Shown here one piece after another: positions 1-9,984 of a DNA stretch of 64,000 nucleotides. Source of the DNA: Notolepis coatsorum (lineage: Eukaryota; Chordata; Actinopteri; Aulopiformes; Paralepididae); NCBI GenBank assembly GCA_963971535.1, contig OZ020598.1:103100924-103164923 (forward strand). The letters run 5' to 3'. The translations under genes and the position numbers were made by a program. Within the stretch, counting starts at the first letter, position 1. The number at the start of each line of letters is the position of its first letter. The notes under the pieces are model-generated. The model was not told where the DNA came from and made no database searches. It was given only the letters and a program-made list of their open reading frames with translations.

Positions 1-543
1 CTATCACCCTCTCTGTCCCAAACGCCCCAGAATGATGATGATGATGATAATGATGATGATGAAGATGATGCATGTTTTTCGCCGCAACCGCTTTCTCCTC
101 AAACGTCACCCTTTAGAACGCCTCTGCCAGTACCTGCAGTTCCAGTGGCAAAACCACAGAAAAAAGCACAGCGACAGCGTCCAGCCCTGCCCAACATACA
201 ACTGGAAAGTATTTCAGCAGACGACGAGCAAAAGGCGTTCGATCATGCTCATGACGCACAAGGCAAATCACGGCCTGACGACTACGCAGGGCGGATGTTC
301 ATGCTGCTAGTGGACTTTGAAACCTACCAAAAGTGGGCTCACAAAGTCAATTGGAATGGCAAACGGGGGAAACATGCTTTACCTAAGAACCTCAGATTGA
401 TGTTGATTGCTAAAGTTAAAGAACGCTATAGTGTAGTCCGCTGGGAGAAAGTTTGTGATCGAGTGAATGAACGTTTGCGGAACCCACGATCAGAGGATCC
501 AAGGAAAAGGCTACCATACAGTTTGAATGAGTTTTGTATCTGA
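1..543 (+). CDS. C-terminal part of an unrecognised acidic protein (5' end outside window)
   Basis: One reading frame is open from base 1 to a TGA at 541-543 (180 codons), so the true start lies upstream. The frame has a Ser/Pro/Thr-rich stretch, an Asp/Glu run coded by GAT repeats (31-69), a basic linker, then a compact C-terminal region of about 95 residues containing WNGKRGK, LPKNLRLMLIAKVKERY and a final VNERLRNPR block. The order 'W-x-GK-x-x-K, then a hydrophobic helix, then a terminal V...LR' loosely recalls the DUF4806-like exon 3-4 region of the gene at 2.5-5.3 kb, but I do not claim homology. BEN-type or transposon-derived proteins are alternatives. It could be a terminal exon or an intronless gene. 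A LINE 3' tail begins at once after the stop and supplies an AATAAA-like sequence (627-632). Function unknown. Confidence 0.55.
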   Translation, partial: LSPSLSQTPQNDDDDDNDDDEDDACFSPQPLSPQTSPFRTPLPVPAVPVAKPQKKAQRQRPALPNIQLESISADDEQKAFDHAHDAQGKSRPDDYAGRMFMLLVDFETYQKWAHKVNWNGKRGKHALPKNLRLMLIAKVKERYSVVRWEKVCDRVNERLRNPRSEDPRKRLPYSLNEFCI

Positions 544-544
544 A

Positions 545-649
545 CCAGACAAAAGTCTTTCTCTGGTCTGCATCCCCTTAACAATTGTATGTATTGAGTT
601 GTACTGTACCCATTCTGCAATCTGTTAATAAAGTTTTCAACCAATCAAT
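545..649 (+). repeat. CR1/L2-group LINE 3' tail, sense on +
   Basis: Matches the 3' end of the long LINE at 33.7-36.7 kb, in the opposite orientation. Shared words include CTGCATCCCCTTAACAATTG, ACCCATTCTGCAATCTGTTA and the terminal AATAAAGTTTTC followed by short CAAT repeats. It starts directly after the stop codon of the first coding region. Confidence 0.85.
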
Positions 650-1076
650 TCAAAACCATGTATTATTTTGGCCATATAGTGGCGCTGTCAACATTCTAAC
701 CGTCATGCAACGCGCTATGTGTCGCTCTGTTTAGCTGGAGGTGTTTCCCCCCGGGAGATATAGGAGGACGGACCGCCGGCCGGGACCGGACGTTAGTTTG
801 TCCTGAAGCGAGCGTATATATAATTAGCAGGTCTGTGTTGTGTGTTACGAGAGAGTATTAACCTGTAAAACCAATATTGAGCTGGAATTAAACCATCATA
901 TACGAATACAACCTCTCCTCATTCTTCCTGACATTACTGCATGCCTGATCGCTACTTTACAGCATTATTCAAACGTGATAGGAAGTTTCACATTCTTGTA
1001 CAAAATAAATATACTGTCTCATAAATATACTCTTACAATATATAAATAAACGTTTCGACCTTACCGGTCTTCCTCA
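650..1076. other. Non-coding stretch; possible old LTR-like or promoter-like segment
   Basis: Bases 655-690 are an inverted match to about 21440-21475 (shared core CATGTATTATTTTGGCCAT), so this is repeated DNA. A GC-rich segment (740-800) is followed by a TATATATAA box at about 815 and by AATAAA-like signals at 1003-1050, an order seen in LTRs, but I found no matching ends or TSD. No supported coding region. Confidence 0.3.
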
Positions 1077-1345
1077 AGCATGAATGAATGAATGAATGAA
1101 AACTTTATTTAACAGATTGCAGAATGGGTATAATACAGTACGGCTCAATACATACAATTGTTAAGGGGATGCAGACCTGAGAAAGACGTTTTGTCTTGTT
1201 TACATCAGGGTCCCCCATTTACAATTCATCATAACATAATGACATGCATGACATACAGATAGACAGTACTGCTACATCTATACATTTATGACATATCAGA
1301 TTTGCAAATACAGTACTGTTTGTGATACGAAAAGAGTCCAGAAAA
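1077..1345 (-). repeat. LINE 3' UTR/tail copy with terminal (AATG)n
   Basis: Antisense copy of the same LINE 3' end: (GAATGAAT)n, then CTTTATTTAACAGATTGCAG, the TTTACATCAGGGTCCCCCAT block and the GACATACAGATAGACAGTAC block. The tetranucleotide at the extreme 3' end is (AATG)n here and (TTGA)n in other copies. 1346-1450 holds AT-rich sequence ending near GATATCGGTGCATCCCTAAT (about 1432-1451), which resembles the inverted end of a hAT-type element. Confidence 0.85.
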
Positions 1346-1654
1346 GAGAGTATACATTTGACGTATTATTATTGTATTGTGATATGTTTTGTTTCATGTT
1401 GAAAATAAAATAAAAATATTTGATCAAAATATCGATATCGGTGCATCCCTAATTATTGCTGATGTGATTATGCTTCTTGCCACTGCACAAATGGCCTTCT
1501 GTATTTGTATTTGATTTGTATGTTTTTTGTTTAATGCCCTTGTTTTTATGTTGAAACTTCCTGAAAGAGACATCCTTCCTTCCAGGGAACTTCTTCATTA
1601 TTGCCTGTACAAAGCAAAACATCATGCATATTATAATTAAAATCACGTCACGTC

Positions 1655-1850
1655 TCAGTCCAGCGAAGAGACCAGAAAGACTTTCGTCTTGTTTACATCA
1701 GGGTCCCCCATTTTCAATTCATCATAACATGACATACATGACATACAGATACAGTACTGCTACATCTATACATTTATGACATACCAGATTTACAAATACA
1801 GTACTGTTTGTGATACAAAAAGAGTCTAAAAAAGAGAGTATATGATAACG
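1655..1850 (-). repeat. LINE 3' UTR fragment
   Basis: Second antisense copy, starting inside the UTR (GACCAGAAAGACTTTCGTC) and ending after the ACAGTACTGTTTGTGATAC block. A 30-bp sense fragment of the same UTR (ACCCTGATGTAAACAAGACG) sits at 1898-1927, so pieces in both orientations are clustered here. Confidence 0.8.
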
Positions 1851-1989
1851 TTAGCACACTGGCTCATTGATTTAACTGTAGAGTAGCAAGCCAAGTTACT
1901 ATGGGGGACCCTGATGTAAACAAGACGAAACGTTATTATGCACATCGTTGCGGGCAATTTCATTTTATAAATAATAAAAAAAAAATACA

Positions 1990-2100
1990 TATATTAAACG
2001 GGCTGGGATTCGAACCCCGGGCGTCAGCTTGAAAGGAATAACCTAAACCACTAGACCACCGTACTAGACAAAATATATCCATTATAAATAGAGCCCACCT
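1990..2100 (-). repeat. tRNA-like (A/B box) repeat, copy 1
   Basis: On the minus strand it carries an A-box-like TGGTCTAGTGGTTTAGG and a B-box-like GGTTCGAATCC at tRNA-like spacing, recalling tRNA-Glu, but I could not build a good anticodon stem. It shares the flanking motif ATATCCATTATA with copies at 16.5 and 21.8 kb, so the repeated unit extends beyond the tRNA-like body. Best read as a SINE-like repeat, not a working tRNA gene. Confidence 0.55.
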
Positions 2101-2542
2101 ACTGTAGCACCTCCACTGCTAATTCGACAGGTCTTAACGGTTTAATTATTTTATTCAGCAACATTGCGTACACAAACCTATTGTTACCAAGAAGCATTAC
2201 ACTAACGCTTTCTTTTGATGAAATGAATGGAAAAGAGAGCCGTACGTCGGCCATCTAATGAAGTTAGATTTGACACGTTTTAATATATACACTTTGACTG
2301 CTGAATTGACACGTTTAACTTATTCATTCTTTAATTCAGCAACATTCATTCATGCAGTCTGTAGACATACTGTAGGACGTTGTAGCATCCTATGAATGAA
2401 GTCACCAGCTGTAATGGAATTGAATGGAACTCGAGCTTAGTCCAGCGCGGAGCTCCTCCAATGAATGAACAAAAGCCGGCGCGTCGGGCAGTTGTCACCA
2501 GCTGTATGAGAGCGCCCCCGCTGGTCATTGTTAACATTAACC

Positions 2543-5256
2543 ATGCCAAGCGACGTCATAACAGCAGGCAAACAGCTGTTCCTGGACTTTTCCCAGCTGT
2601 ATCTGTATGATTTTGTTTCTACAGCGATGTCAGGACACAGTTCAGGGCAATCTGGTGTTTCACAGCGTAGACAGATGGCCGGCGATGACGGGCAGCTTAT
2701 GAAAGGCAAGTCTATTGGACATGGTGTAATTCCTCGTGTGTTTTGCTGCTTCTTTTTATTTCTCACTTAATGATTTTAACTCTTCTTCTGAAGACCTTAC
2801 CATCCAGAAGAATAATTCAATGCTTGCTGAATTACTTGTCGTGGTGAAGGATCTATCGAGAGATGTGCAGTTCATCAAGACCGAGTTGGCTGAGGGCAAC
2901 ATATCTGGTGGGACCAGGGGACACGGGGTGGCCACCACAACCACTATGCTCCCCTTCCAGCTGCCAATCGCCAGAGAACAAGACTTCAATGAGGCAGAAT
3001 CATTACTGATGGAGCAATCAGTCCGTCAAAAGATGGTAATTTATTGAACTGCATTCATTTATCAAATGTAGATCGTTTCAGTGTGGTCTTGTTCAGGGGA
3101 AAAATGTGTTTAGCACTTTCTAGTTCAAAACGTGTTAGAGCTTGTATATCTGCTATTTATGAAACGTTTTGAAATTGTTCAAATATACCGTTTACATATG
3201 GACAGGAGGGTTAATGTGGTTAAACCTAATGACTGGCATGGGCTGGAATATCAGTGCATGCATAAAGTGTGTGTATAAACAAGTTGGTTGCTCTGTGTTC
3301 ATAAAATAAACGTTATGCTGTTTCTAACGCAGGGCCTTCATTTTCTTCTCTCTGATTTAGATTTCTCGCCTGGCTTTGGTAGGAGGCACCAATTCAGAGA
3401 ACCTGATCAGACTGATGTTGAAAACTGCTATGACCAACGCCCTGGCCAGTGGGTTCAACTGGGCTGGAAAGAAAGACAAGCGTTGTTCAGAATGCAAGAA
3501 GCCATTCAAGCACACCACACTACAAGCCTGCATGTTTGGTGAGCTTCCTCCCCTGCAAACTACTTCATAGGTTAAGTTTAGGTAGTGAGGTGGTGATGCT
3601 GGTGATGCTGGTGATTCAGAATATAATTATGCTGTTGCAAAAAGTGTTATGTTGGAATAAAGTGATGAAAGTGCAACCTATAAGAAATGGACAACGTAAT
3701 TGGTGAGCTTTAGAGGTGCATGGATACACATTGTATTGCCTAGATCAGGGGTGTCAAACTCATTTTCACAGAGGGCCACATCAGCATTATGTTTGCCCTC
3801 AAAGGGCCAAAGACCGTATAAATGTTAATGTAATGTAAAATAAATGTAGCTACACATTTACATATTGTTAAACATGGTGTTTCTGTATTTATTACTTATT
3901 CAAGTTATACATATTGCATATTCATTTGCATAAATGTAAAAATATATGTTAGCTTATGTTATTTTAACAAATAATTTTAGTTTATCAGAACCCCATATTA
4001 CTCCACCAATCAATGATCAAACCATTCAAGTAAATAACAAATACAAGCTATGACATTAAGTTTGTTCAAAACCTTTTTGTCACAGTCAAGAGGGGCAGAA
4101 CTAACAACTGTGAGCTGCAAAGAACACGTGGGACAGATGTAGCAGATGTTACAAAAACAAATGGCTGCACACAACCTTGCAGAGGCCATACATCCAACTA
4201 ATGGAAGATAATTTAATTAACTTTAATTAACAGATTGCAGAATGGGTACAGTACAGTACAGCTCAATACACACAATTGTTAAGGGGATGCAGACCAGAGA
4301 AAGACTTTCGACTTGTTTACATCAGGGTCCCCCATTTTCAATTCGTAATGAAATTGCTATTATGTGTCTGCATGAACATACAACTGTAACTGTACTAGAA
4401 AATAACAAAATAAGGGTTGTCTCAGTTCACAACTATATTGGTCAAGTTTTGGGTGGGACTTGTTTGCGTCCCTACAGCTTCTTATTCAATTGAGCGAGAT
4501 GCTCGGTTATGTCACACAGCCAGTTTGCATCCGACAGTTCAGACAATATTTCTTCAACCCTTTGTTACCTATTCCGCCTGGATCTTTTTTGTATTTTGGG
4601 CTGTAAAATTGTCAAAGAATGTCTGAGGAGTAAGTGCTTTTGGCTTTTTTCCTTTGTTACCTCAGATGTTCAACATACATGTATGTGTAAGAATGTGTAA
4701 TAACTAAGGCTGTCAAAGTTAAAGCTTTATTAACGCATTAACCCACAATTATTTTAACACTGCTATTTTTTAACCCAATATTAATGTAAAAAATTTTTTT
4801 TTTTTTTTTTTTTTTTACCTGAGCTCTTGGGGGGCCACATCAAATGACTTGGCGGGCCGGATTTGGCCCGCGGGCCGTGAGTTTGACACCTATGGCCTAG
4901 ATGGTGTCAGGCTAGGCGATTGCTTAATTCTCTTTCCTGTCCAGTCTAACTGGATGCTGACTGTAGCTTGTTACTGTAGACCTACAGAGTGAGTAATTGA
5001 GTGATTAAAAAAAATCGCACTCGTGTGAAGTGAGGGGTGCTCTTATCATCGTACATCATCTCACCCACCTCTCTTCCTCACTTTTTTATTTTTGTGTCTA
5101 TCAGCTGCTGCTCGACAGTTTGACCCCAAGCTGACCGACCAGGACTACAGCGAAACTGTCAAGAAGTGGCTTCGTTATGCGCCAGACCGGGAGGGAGGCA
5201 TCTCAAGGAACCGAAGTGACCCAAACTTAAGTCAAGCGAACCAGAGTCAAACTTAG
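2543..5256 (+). CDS. DUF4806-like protein gene, four exons, about 244 aa
   Basis: Proposed join: 2543-2705, 2794-3035, 3361-3538, 5105-5256 (735 nt). The start is the ATG in ACCATGCC. Exon 1 ends AAAG and uses a GC donor (GCAAGT); exons 2 and 3 end at GTAATT and GTGAGC; acceptors are CTTCTGAAG, TGATTTAG and TATCAG. The joined frame is open with matching phases. Residues 55-135 hold a short hydrophobic/charged helix (VVVKDLSRDVQFIKTEL) then FQLPIAREQDFNEAESLL. Residues about 136-195 hold ISRLALVGGTNSENLIRLML and FNWAGKKDKR. The end has KKWLRYAPDREGG. This order (F-P-L-P...E-x-E, then LVGG...., W-x-GK-K, and terminal WLRxAPDR) is what I know from DUF4806 proteins. Molecular function is unknown. 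The last 50 nt of coding sequence plus UTR are tandemly duplicated. Intron 3 contains a hAT element. Expression is not shown by sequence alone. Confidence 0.65.
3746..4894. mobile_element. Non-autonomous hAT (Charlie-like) element with 8-bp TSD
   Basis: Ends are CAGGGGTGTCAAACTC at the left and GAGTTTGACACCTATG at the right, an imperfect 16-bp terminal inverted repeat. It is flanked by a perfect 8-bp duplication GCCTAGAT (3738-3745 and 4895-4902), the hallmark of hAT insertion. Next to the ends are the familiar 'ggccacatcag' and 'gggccggatttggcccgcgggcc' type subterminal sequences. No transposase frame is visible. It lies in intron 3 of the DUF4806-like gene and itself carries a LINE tail and a second old repeat (4700-4790). 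Confidence 0.85.
4213..4350 (-). repeat. LINE 3' tail nested inside the hAT element
   Basis: TTAACAGATTGCAGAATGGG through the TTACATCAGGGTCCCCCATT block, antisense. It is nested in the hAT copy, so it arrived after that element. Confidence 0.8.
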
Positions 5257-5548
5257 GGTACCCCAGCACAGCACACACTGTTTCCCTGGTTCATACAGTA
5301 CAAGGAATTACCCTCATGGACACTGTTCTTCCATGGACGGCATCTACTTGAATGACTTATGCTGCTTCAGCCTGTTCTTGGAACCGAAGTGACCCAAACT
5401 TAATTGTCAAGCGAACCAGAGTCAAACTTGGGGTACCCCAGCACACTGTTTCCCTGGTTCATACAGTACAAGGAATTACCCTCATGGACACTGTTCTTCC
5501 ATGGACGGCATCTACTTGAATGACTTATGCTGCTTCAGCCTGTTCTTG
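5207..5548 (+). repeat. ~170-bp tandem duplication at the 3' end of the DUF4806-like gene
   Basis: The block starting GGAACCGAAGTGACCCAAAC and ending AGCCTGTTCTT occurs at 5207-5379 and again at 5380-5547, with small indels (one copy has AATTGTCAAG, the other AAGTCAAG; CACAGCACACACTG versus CACACTG). The first copy contains the stop codon and 3' UTR start; the second is downstream and non-coding. Confidence 0.9.
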
Positions 5549-5559
5549 CAGTGTTTATT

Positions 5560-6115
5560 TTTTAAATTTTTTATTTTAACCTTTATTTACCCAGGGTAGG
5601 TTCGCTGAGCACGGATGCTCTTTTTCAGCTACGCCCTGCTTCACATTCACAGAGTTCCATTCACACCTGGGAGCTGCCCAGGCCTAACAAAATTAATAGT
5701 TGGTTTCAGGTTGCCGACCGACCCTGCCGATTTAGGTGCGACCCAATATATTTTATGAGTTTTTAGAAAAAATTATAAAATAAAGTTTCATAGAAATCTT
5801 AGTCAAACATTTAGTATTATGGATATTAAACATGCTGGCAGAGTACATGCATCCATGTTGTTGTGAACATTTTAATTAAATAAAGAAATTCCCTATCCAT
5901 AGTCGCCGTGGGAAAGAATAAAATAAAAAAATAAAATAAAATAAATTCCCTACCTACCCATGGCCAAACTGACAACCAACCTGAAACCAACTATTAATTT
6001 TGTTAGGCCCCAGTACAACCACAGTCTGACACTGTTGGCCACTGAGCAACTCCACTGGAGCAGTTGGGGGTTTAGTGCCTTGCTCAAGGGCACTTCAGCG
6101 GTTGGTGTTAAGGGT
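5560..6115. repeat. Older teleost repeat split by a MITE
   Basis: 5565-5681 (TTTACCCAGGGTAGGTTCGC ... GGGAGCTGCCCAG) and 6009-6115 (CAGTACAACCACAGTCTGAC ... TGCTCAAGGGCACTTCAG) read as two halves of one common fish repeat once the 5682-6008 insertion and one TSD are removed. Confidence 0.6.
5682..6008. mobile_element. MITE with 32-bp perfect terminal inverted repeats
   Basis: Left end GCCTAACAAAATTAATAGTT continuing to GGTTTCAGGTTG at 5713; the right end is its exact reverse complement (5977-6008). Candidate TSD CCCAG at 5677-5681 and 6009-6013. It is 327 bp, AT-rich and has no coding capacity. The superfamily cannot be decided from a 5-bp duplication alone. Confidence 0.75.
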
Positions 6116-6149
6116 ATGGGAGAGAGTTATATGGGAGAGAGTTATAGAA

Positions 6150-6265
6150 ACATTAGGGGTGTAACGGTACACAAAATCCACGGTTCGGTACGTACCTCGG
6201 TTTTGAAGACACGGTTCGGTATTATTTTCGGTACAGTGGGGGGGGGGGGGGGGGGGGGGGGAGGG
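6150..6265. mobile_element. hAT-type terminus followed by a poly-G run
   Basis: ATTAGGGGTGTAACGGTACA with paired 'cggttcggta' words resembles one end of a common teleost hAT family. It runs into about 23 consecutive G residues (6238-6260). The opposite terminus was not located, so this is a fragment. Confidence 0.45.
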
Positions 6266-6503
6266 GAATCCAAAAAAAATTGCTTTTCATTTATCTATTT
6301 ATTTAACTGTATTAAACAATATAAAACGAATTGGCCATACTTGACTGAGCAAACTAATGCTTACTGCTGTAACCTACTAATAACACTTAAGTAAATCTGA
6401 AGATTATTATATAGCAGATGCCTTGGAGGATAAGTCGTGGACAACTGTAGATCATCTAAGCTCCACTGTGTTTAAATTCAAATCCTATGCCATTGTTATT
6501 TAA

Positions 6504-6871
6504 CCCTTGTGTCTGAAAACTAAAGTATTATACTCTTATTAGGGGACTAAATTGAAAAACTCCATAAAAAGATTATGTTGAAATAATTTCCCACTTTCTT
6601 TTCCATAAATATTTTATTCAACTTCAGCCCTGATCATAACCATTTTTTATATTATTTTTGTAATGAAATACTCCCACTTTTCTGAAAAGAGTTGTTAAAT
6701 ATGACAAAAAAAAGAATATGTGGTGGTTATGATCGGGCTGAAGTGGAATAAACAATTTATGAAGAAAAAAAAATACAAGATAATTAAAAGATTATGCCAC
6801 ATATTATGTTGGCTACAAACATAATCACTGCAAAGTTATCAAACAAATACGAATCTGATCAGACACAAGGG
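6504..6871. mobile_element. piggyBac-like MITE, copy 1
   Basis: TTAA flanks on both sides (6500-6503, 6872-6875). Ends are CCCTTGTGTCTGA and TCAGACACAAGGG. It is 368 bp with no open frame. A homologous copy in opposite orientation is at 11957-12321. The TTAA target and CCC-start ends are the basis for the piggyBac assignment. Confidence 0.75.
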
Positions 6872-7803
6872 TTAAGTTGTTGTTCCCTTTCTAATTTCCT
6901 CAAACATCTAGTCTAGTTAATGTGATCAATATTATTTGACAATTGATGCTTTTTGTTGGACATTTCAGTCAGTAGTGAGCTCATACTTTGAGCTCATAAA
7001 TTTATAGTTAAAATGATTGAGACAACGCAATCTTGTCTTCGTTGTGCATGAATGCGTGTGCTCACCACACACAATATGTGTGTCACTATTCTGGCAGTGG
7101 CTATATATGTATTGTTAATGAAAGCCTGTTATAAGGTCTGTTATTTTTTTTGTGTGTAAAAGGTATGGTCACTGGAAGTATGATACCCTAGAAAAAAAGA
7201 AATTTTCATATTAAAGCCATGTTGTCATTTTTGTTCACACATTTTTGGAAATATGGTCATATAAGAATTTTATTATTATTTATTTAACAATAGTGTGTTT
7301 AACAGCAGGAAAAAAACATGTAATGTTATGATGTATACATATCAGCAGCAATATTTTTATGTAAAATGTACATTAATCAGTATTGATTCCTTAACTTTAC
7401 AAGTTACAAGTAGATGTACAAGTTACAAATGTACAAGTAGAGTACCATTTAGATTATGGTTGAATAAACATTGATGTCTAACATTGATTCAATATAAAAT
7501 CAACTAAAATGTGCATGTAGATTACCATTTAGATGATGGTTGAATCAACATTGATATAGTATCAGCTATGGTTGACACCTAACGTTGATTCAACGTGTAA
7601 GTCATAGACAACGATCTGTATAATTTCGATGTCAGGCTTCAACATAGATTCAATATTTCTGCCGAACCCTATTTCAACGTTGATTCACTCATTTTTTGCT
7701 ATCTGGGTAGGCAATGCAAAAGCTATTTTCAACTGATTATTAGATTAGTTTAGATGAATTATTAACTAGTACAATTAGGTAAGGGATATGTACATATATA
7801 TAT

Positions 7804-8375
7804 TGTGGCAGATCTCACCCCCCCTCTCATGGATATGTGAAGGATGGGAGATATTATTGCCACGGAAGGAGTAGAGACAATTAGGTAGCTGATTAGTACT
7901 GATAGAATACACCTGCGCATCATTAGTTCACCCACATCTCATGTGCACACACCCCAGACACACCCACTACAAAGCCACTAGGTTAGTCAGGAGTAAGTTG
8001 AGCGGAGGTGAGGTTGGAGTTGTTGTATTGAGAGAGAAATATTGAGATATTCAGAGTTGTGTAAGGTGAAAGGTAGTGAGAGGAGAGGTGAAGGCGAGAA
8101 GGTGTTTATTGTGTACTGGACCCTGGACTGGCTGAGAAACCCCTTTGTGTACTGACCCTGGACCCTGGAATAGGCTGAGTATTGAACAATCCCTTTTTCT
8201 GTTTGCAAGCCTGTTTTATGTTTTTGACCATCGGACTGTATTACGACCATTCTCTTGCCTATCAATCTGGATTCTGCCTTATTTCAATAAATATTCGTAT
8301 TGATTGATATTGCTCTTGTGTGGACATTCAAATTAGTTTGTATTTGAACCGTGGCGAGTCCAAAGGCTTGTCACA
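7804..8375 (+). mobile_element. Solo LTR, 572 bp
   Basis: Starts TGTGGCAGATCTCACC, ends GGCTTGTCACA, and is flanked by ATATAT on both sides (7798-7803, 8376-8381; the AT-rich context weakens this). An AATAAA lies at 8286, placed as expected for a + strand LTR. No internal retroelement sequence adjoins it. Confidence 0.55.
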
Positions 8376-8689
8376 ATATATAGTATCTACAGATGTAAAA
8401 ATGACTATATGCAGGTTTGCACAGACATACAGTATGTGGATAATATAGAGTAAGATAAGGAGTGTATAACATAAGCGCAACGTCTTATTTAGTAGTGTCA
8501 ATACGGGGTACAAGGCCACCCAAAAAAAGAGGCATGTGACGAGAGAGCAGCTGAGGTCTCCTGGTGTCAGGAGAGGGGCGCACAGCGGCGGAGGTGAAAA
8601 AGAAACGGGCTGATGTGAAATCAGAGGCCAAAGAAAGAATAGCAAAACACAGGAGACAGTGCATCCGAAGGCCATCATGGGCACCACAG

Positions 8690-9984
8690 CAGTCGCCGTT
8701 CTGTGTCCAAACACTGCTGCGTTGAAACACATCCAGCATCTTTTCAGCAGTCTGATGCTGCGCCCGGCGGTGGAACGAGTGCGCGTGTGGCTCTCATTGT
8801 AGGCCACCTCCTGCTCCGTCTGAGGGTTGCTGAGTGGGGTCATCAGCCAGGGGGCCAGTGCATATCCGTGATCTCCCAATAAAACAAGTCATTAGAAGAA
8901 TAGAAGCCTATCGGTGCTGGTACAATTAATTATGCACAGATACTTACCAATTAGCCATGTGTCTCCAGCGTCTCCTTGCTCGAGGTGCACACCCACAGAG
9001 CTGTAGGAGTCATGTGCTCACAGAGCTGTTCTGTAAGATGTAGGAGTCATGTGCCCACAGAGCTGTTCTGTAAGATGTAGGAGTCATGTGCCCACAGAGC
9101 TGTTCTGTAAGATGTAGGAGTCATGTGCCCACAGAGCTGTTCTGTAAGATGTAGGAGTCATGTGCCCACAGAGTTGTTCTGTAAGATGTAGGAGTCATGT
9201 GCCCACAGAGCTGTTCTGTAAGATGTAGGAGTCATGTGCCCACAGAGCTGTTCTGTAAGATGTAGGAGTCATGTGCCCACATAGCTGTTCTGTAAGATGT
9301 AGGAGTCATGTGCCCACAGAGCTGTTTTGTAAGATGTAGGAGTCATGTGCCCACAGAGCTGTTTTGTAAGATGTAGGAGTCATGTGCCCACAGAGCTGTT
9401 TTGTAAGATGTAGGAGTCATGTGACCTCAGAGCTGTTTTGTAAGATGTAGGAGTCATGTGACCTCAGAGCTGTTCTGTAAGATGTAGGAGTCATGTGCAC
9501 CTCCTGGGAAGCGGGAGACCACGTTGAGCATGTGGTTCTGGGCATCGCAGATCAGTTGAATGTCGATGGAGTGGTATTCATTCCTGTTGAGATATGGAAA
9601 TGCATCTGGGGAGGGTGGCTTGATGCACATGTGCGTGCAGTCAATTGCGCCGTTCTGGTGTTGGGCAGACCAGCGATGGCACGGAATCGTCTCTTGACTG
9701 GGATCTGTTGTTCAGTTTGATGTATTGTGTGGCCAGTTGTATGATTCCATCCACGACTCGCTGGAGACTGTGGCTGATGGATGGCTGCGATATGCCTCTG
9801 GGATGTCCCAGTGGCTAAAAAGCCCAAGGTGAACCCGGGCGTGTGGTGGCGCAGGGTTTGAGCGTCTGGTCCGGCTCCTCAGAGCTAGCTCCAGGGTATT
9901 GCACAGCTCCATTAGGACCGGTCTTGGTAGCCTGAAGCGTCCCACTAGGTACTCATCACTCTCCGCTCCGTCCTCAACGCACAA
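8690..9984 (-). pseudogene. PIF/Harbinger transposase, degenerate (HARBI1-like)
   Basis: Read 9984 to 8690 on the minus strand. Recognisable pieces in different frames: SDEYLVGRFRLPRPVLMELC (N-terminal HARBI1-type block), IPVKRRFRAIAGLPNT, GGAHDSYILQNSS near 9500, then GDHGYALAPWLMTPLSNPQT and YNESHTRTRS near 8870-8780. The last blocks correspond to the region carrying the second Asp and the Glu of the DDE catalytic triad. At least two frame changes are needed in the 5' half, and the segment between HDSYIL and GDHGY is replaced by a 37-bp tandem array, so no active enzyme can be made. Confidence 0.8.
8998..9500. repeat. 37-bp minisatellite inside the Harbinger transposase
   Basis: The unit, beginning GATGTAGGAGTCATGTGCCC and ending GAGCTGTTCTGTAA, starts at 9037 and recurs exactly every 37 bp to 9481 (12 full copies plus partial ones at each end). 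The variant TTTTG for TTCTG clusters in copies starting after 9290, and CCTCAG for CCACAG occurs in the last two. The unit derives from transposase coding sequence (HDSYILQNSS on the minus strand), but 37 is not a multiple of three, so each copy shifts frame. Confidence 0.95.

Noticed and set aside
9037-9500. CRISPR-like array (regular 37-bp period)
   Set aside because: There are no unique spacers; it is a contiguous minisatellite in a eukaryotic transposase relic.
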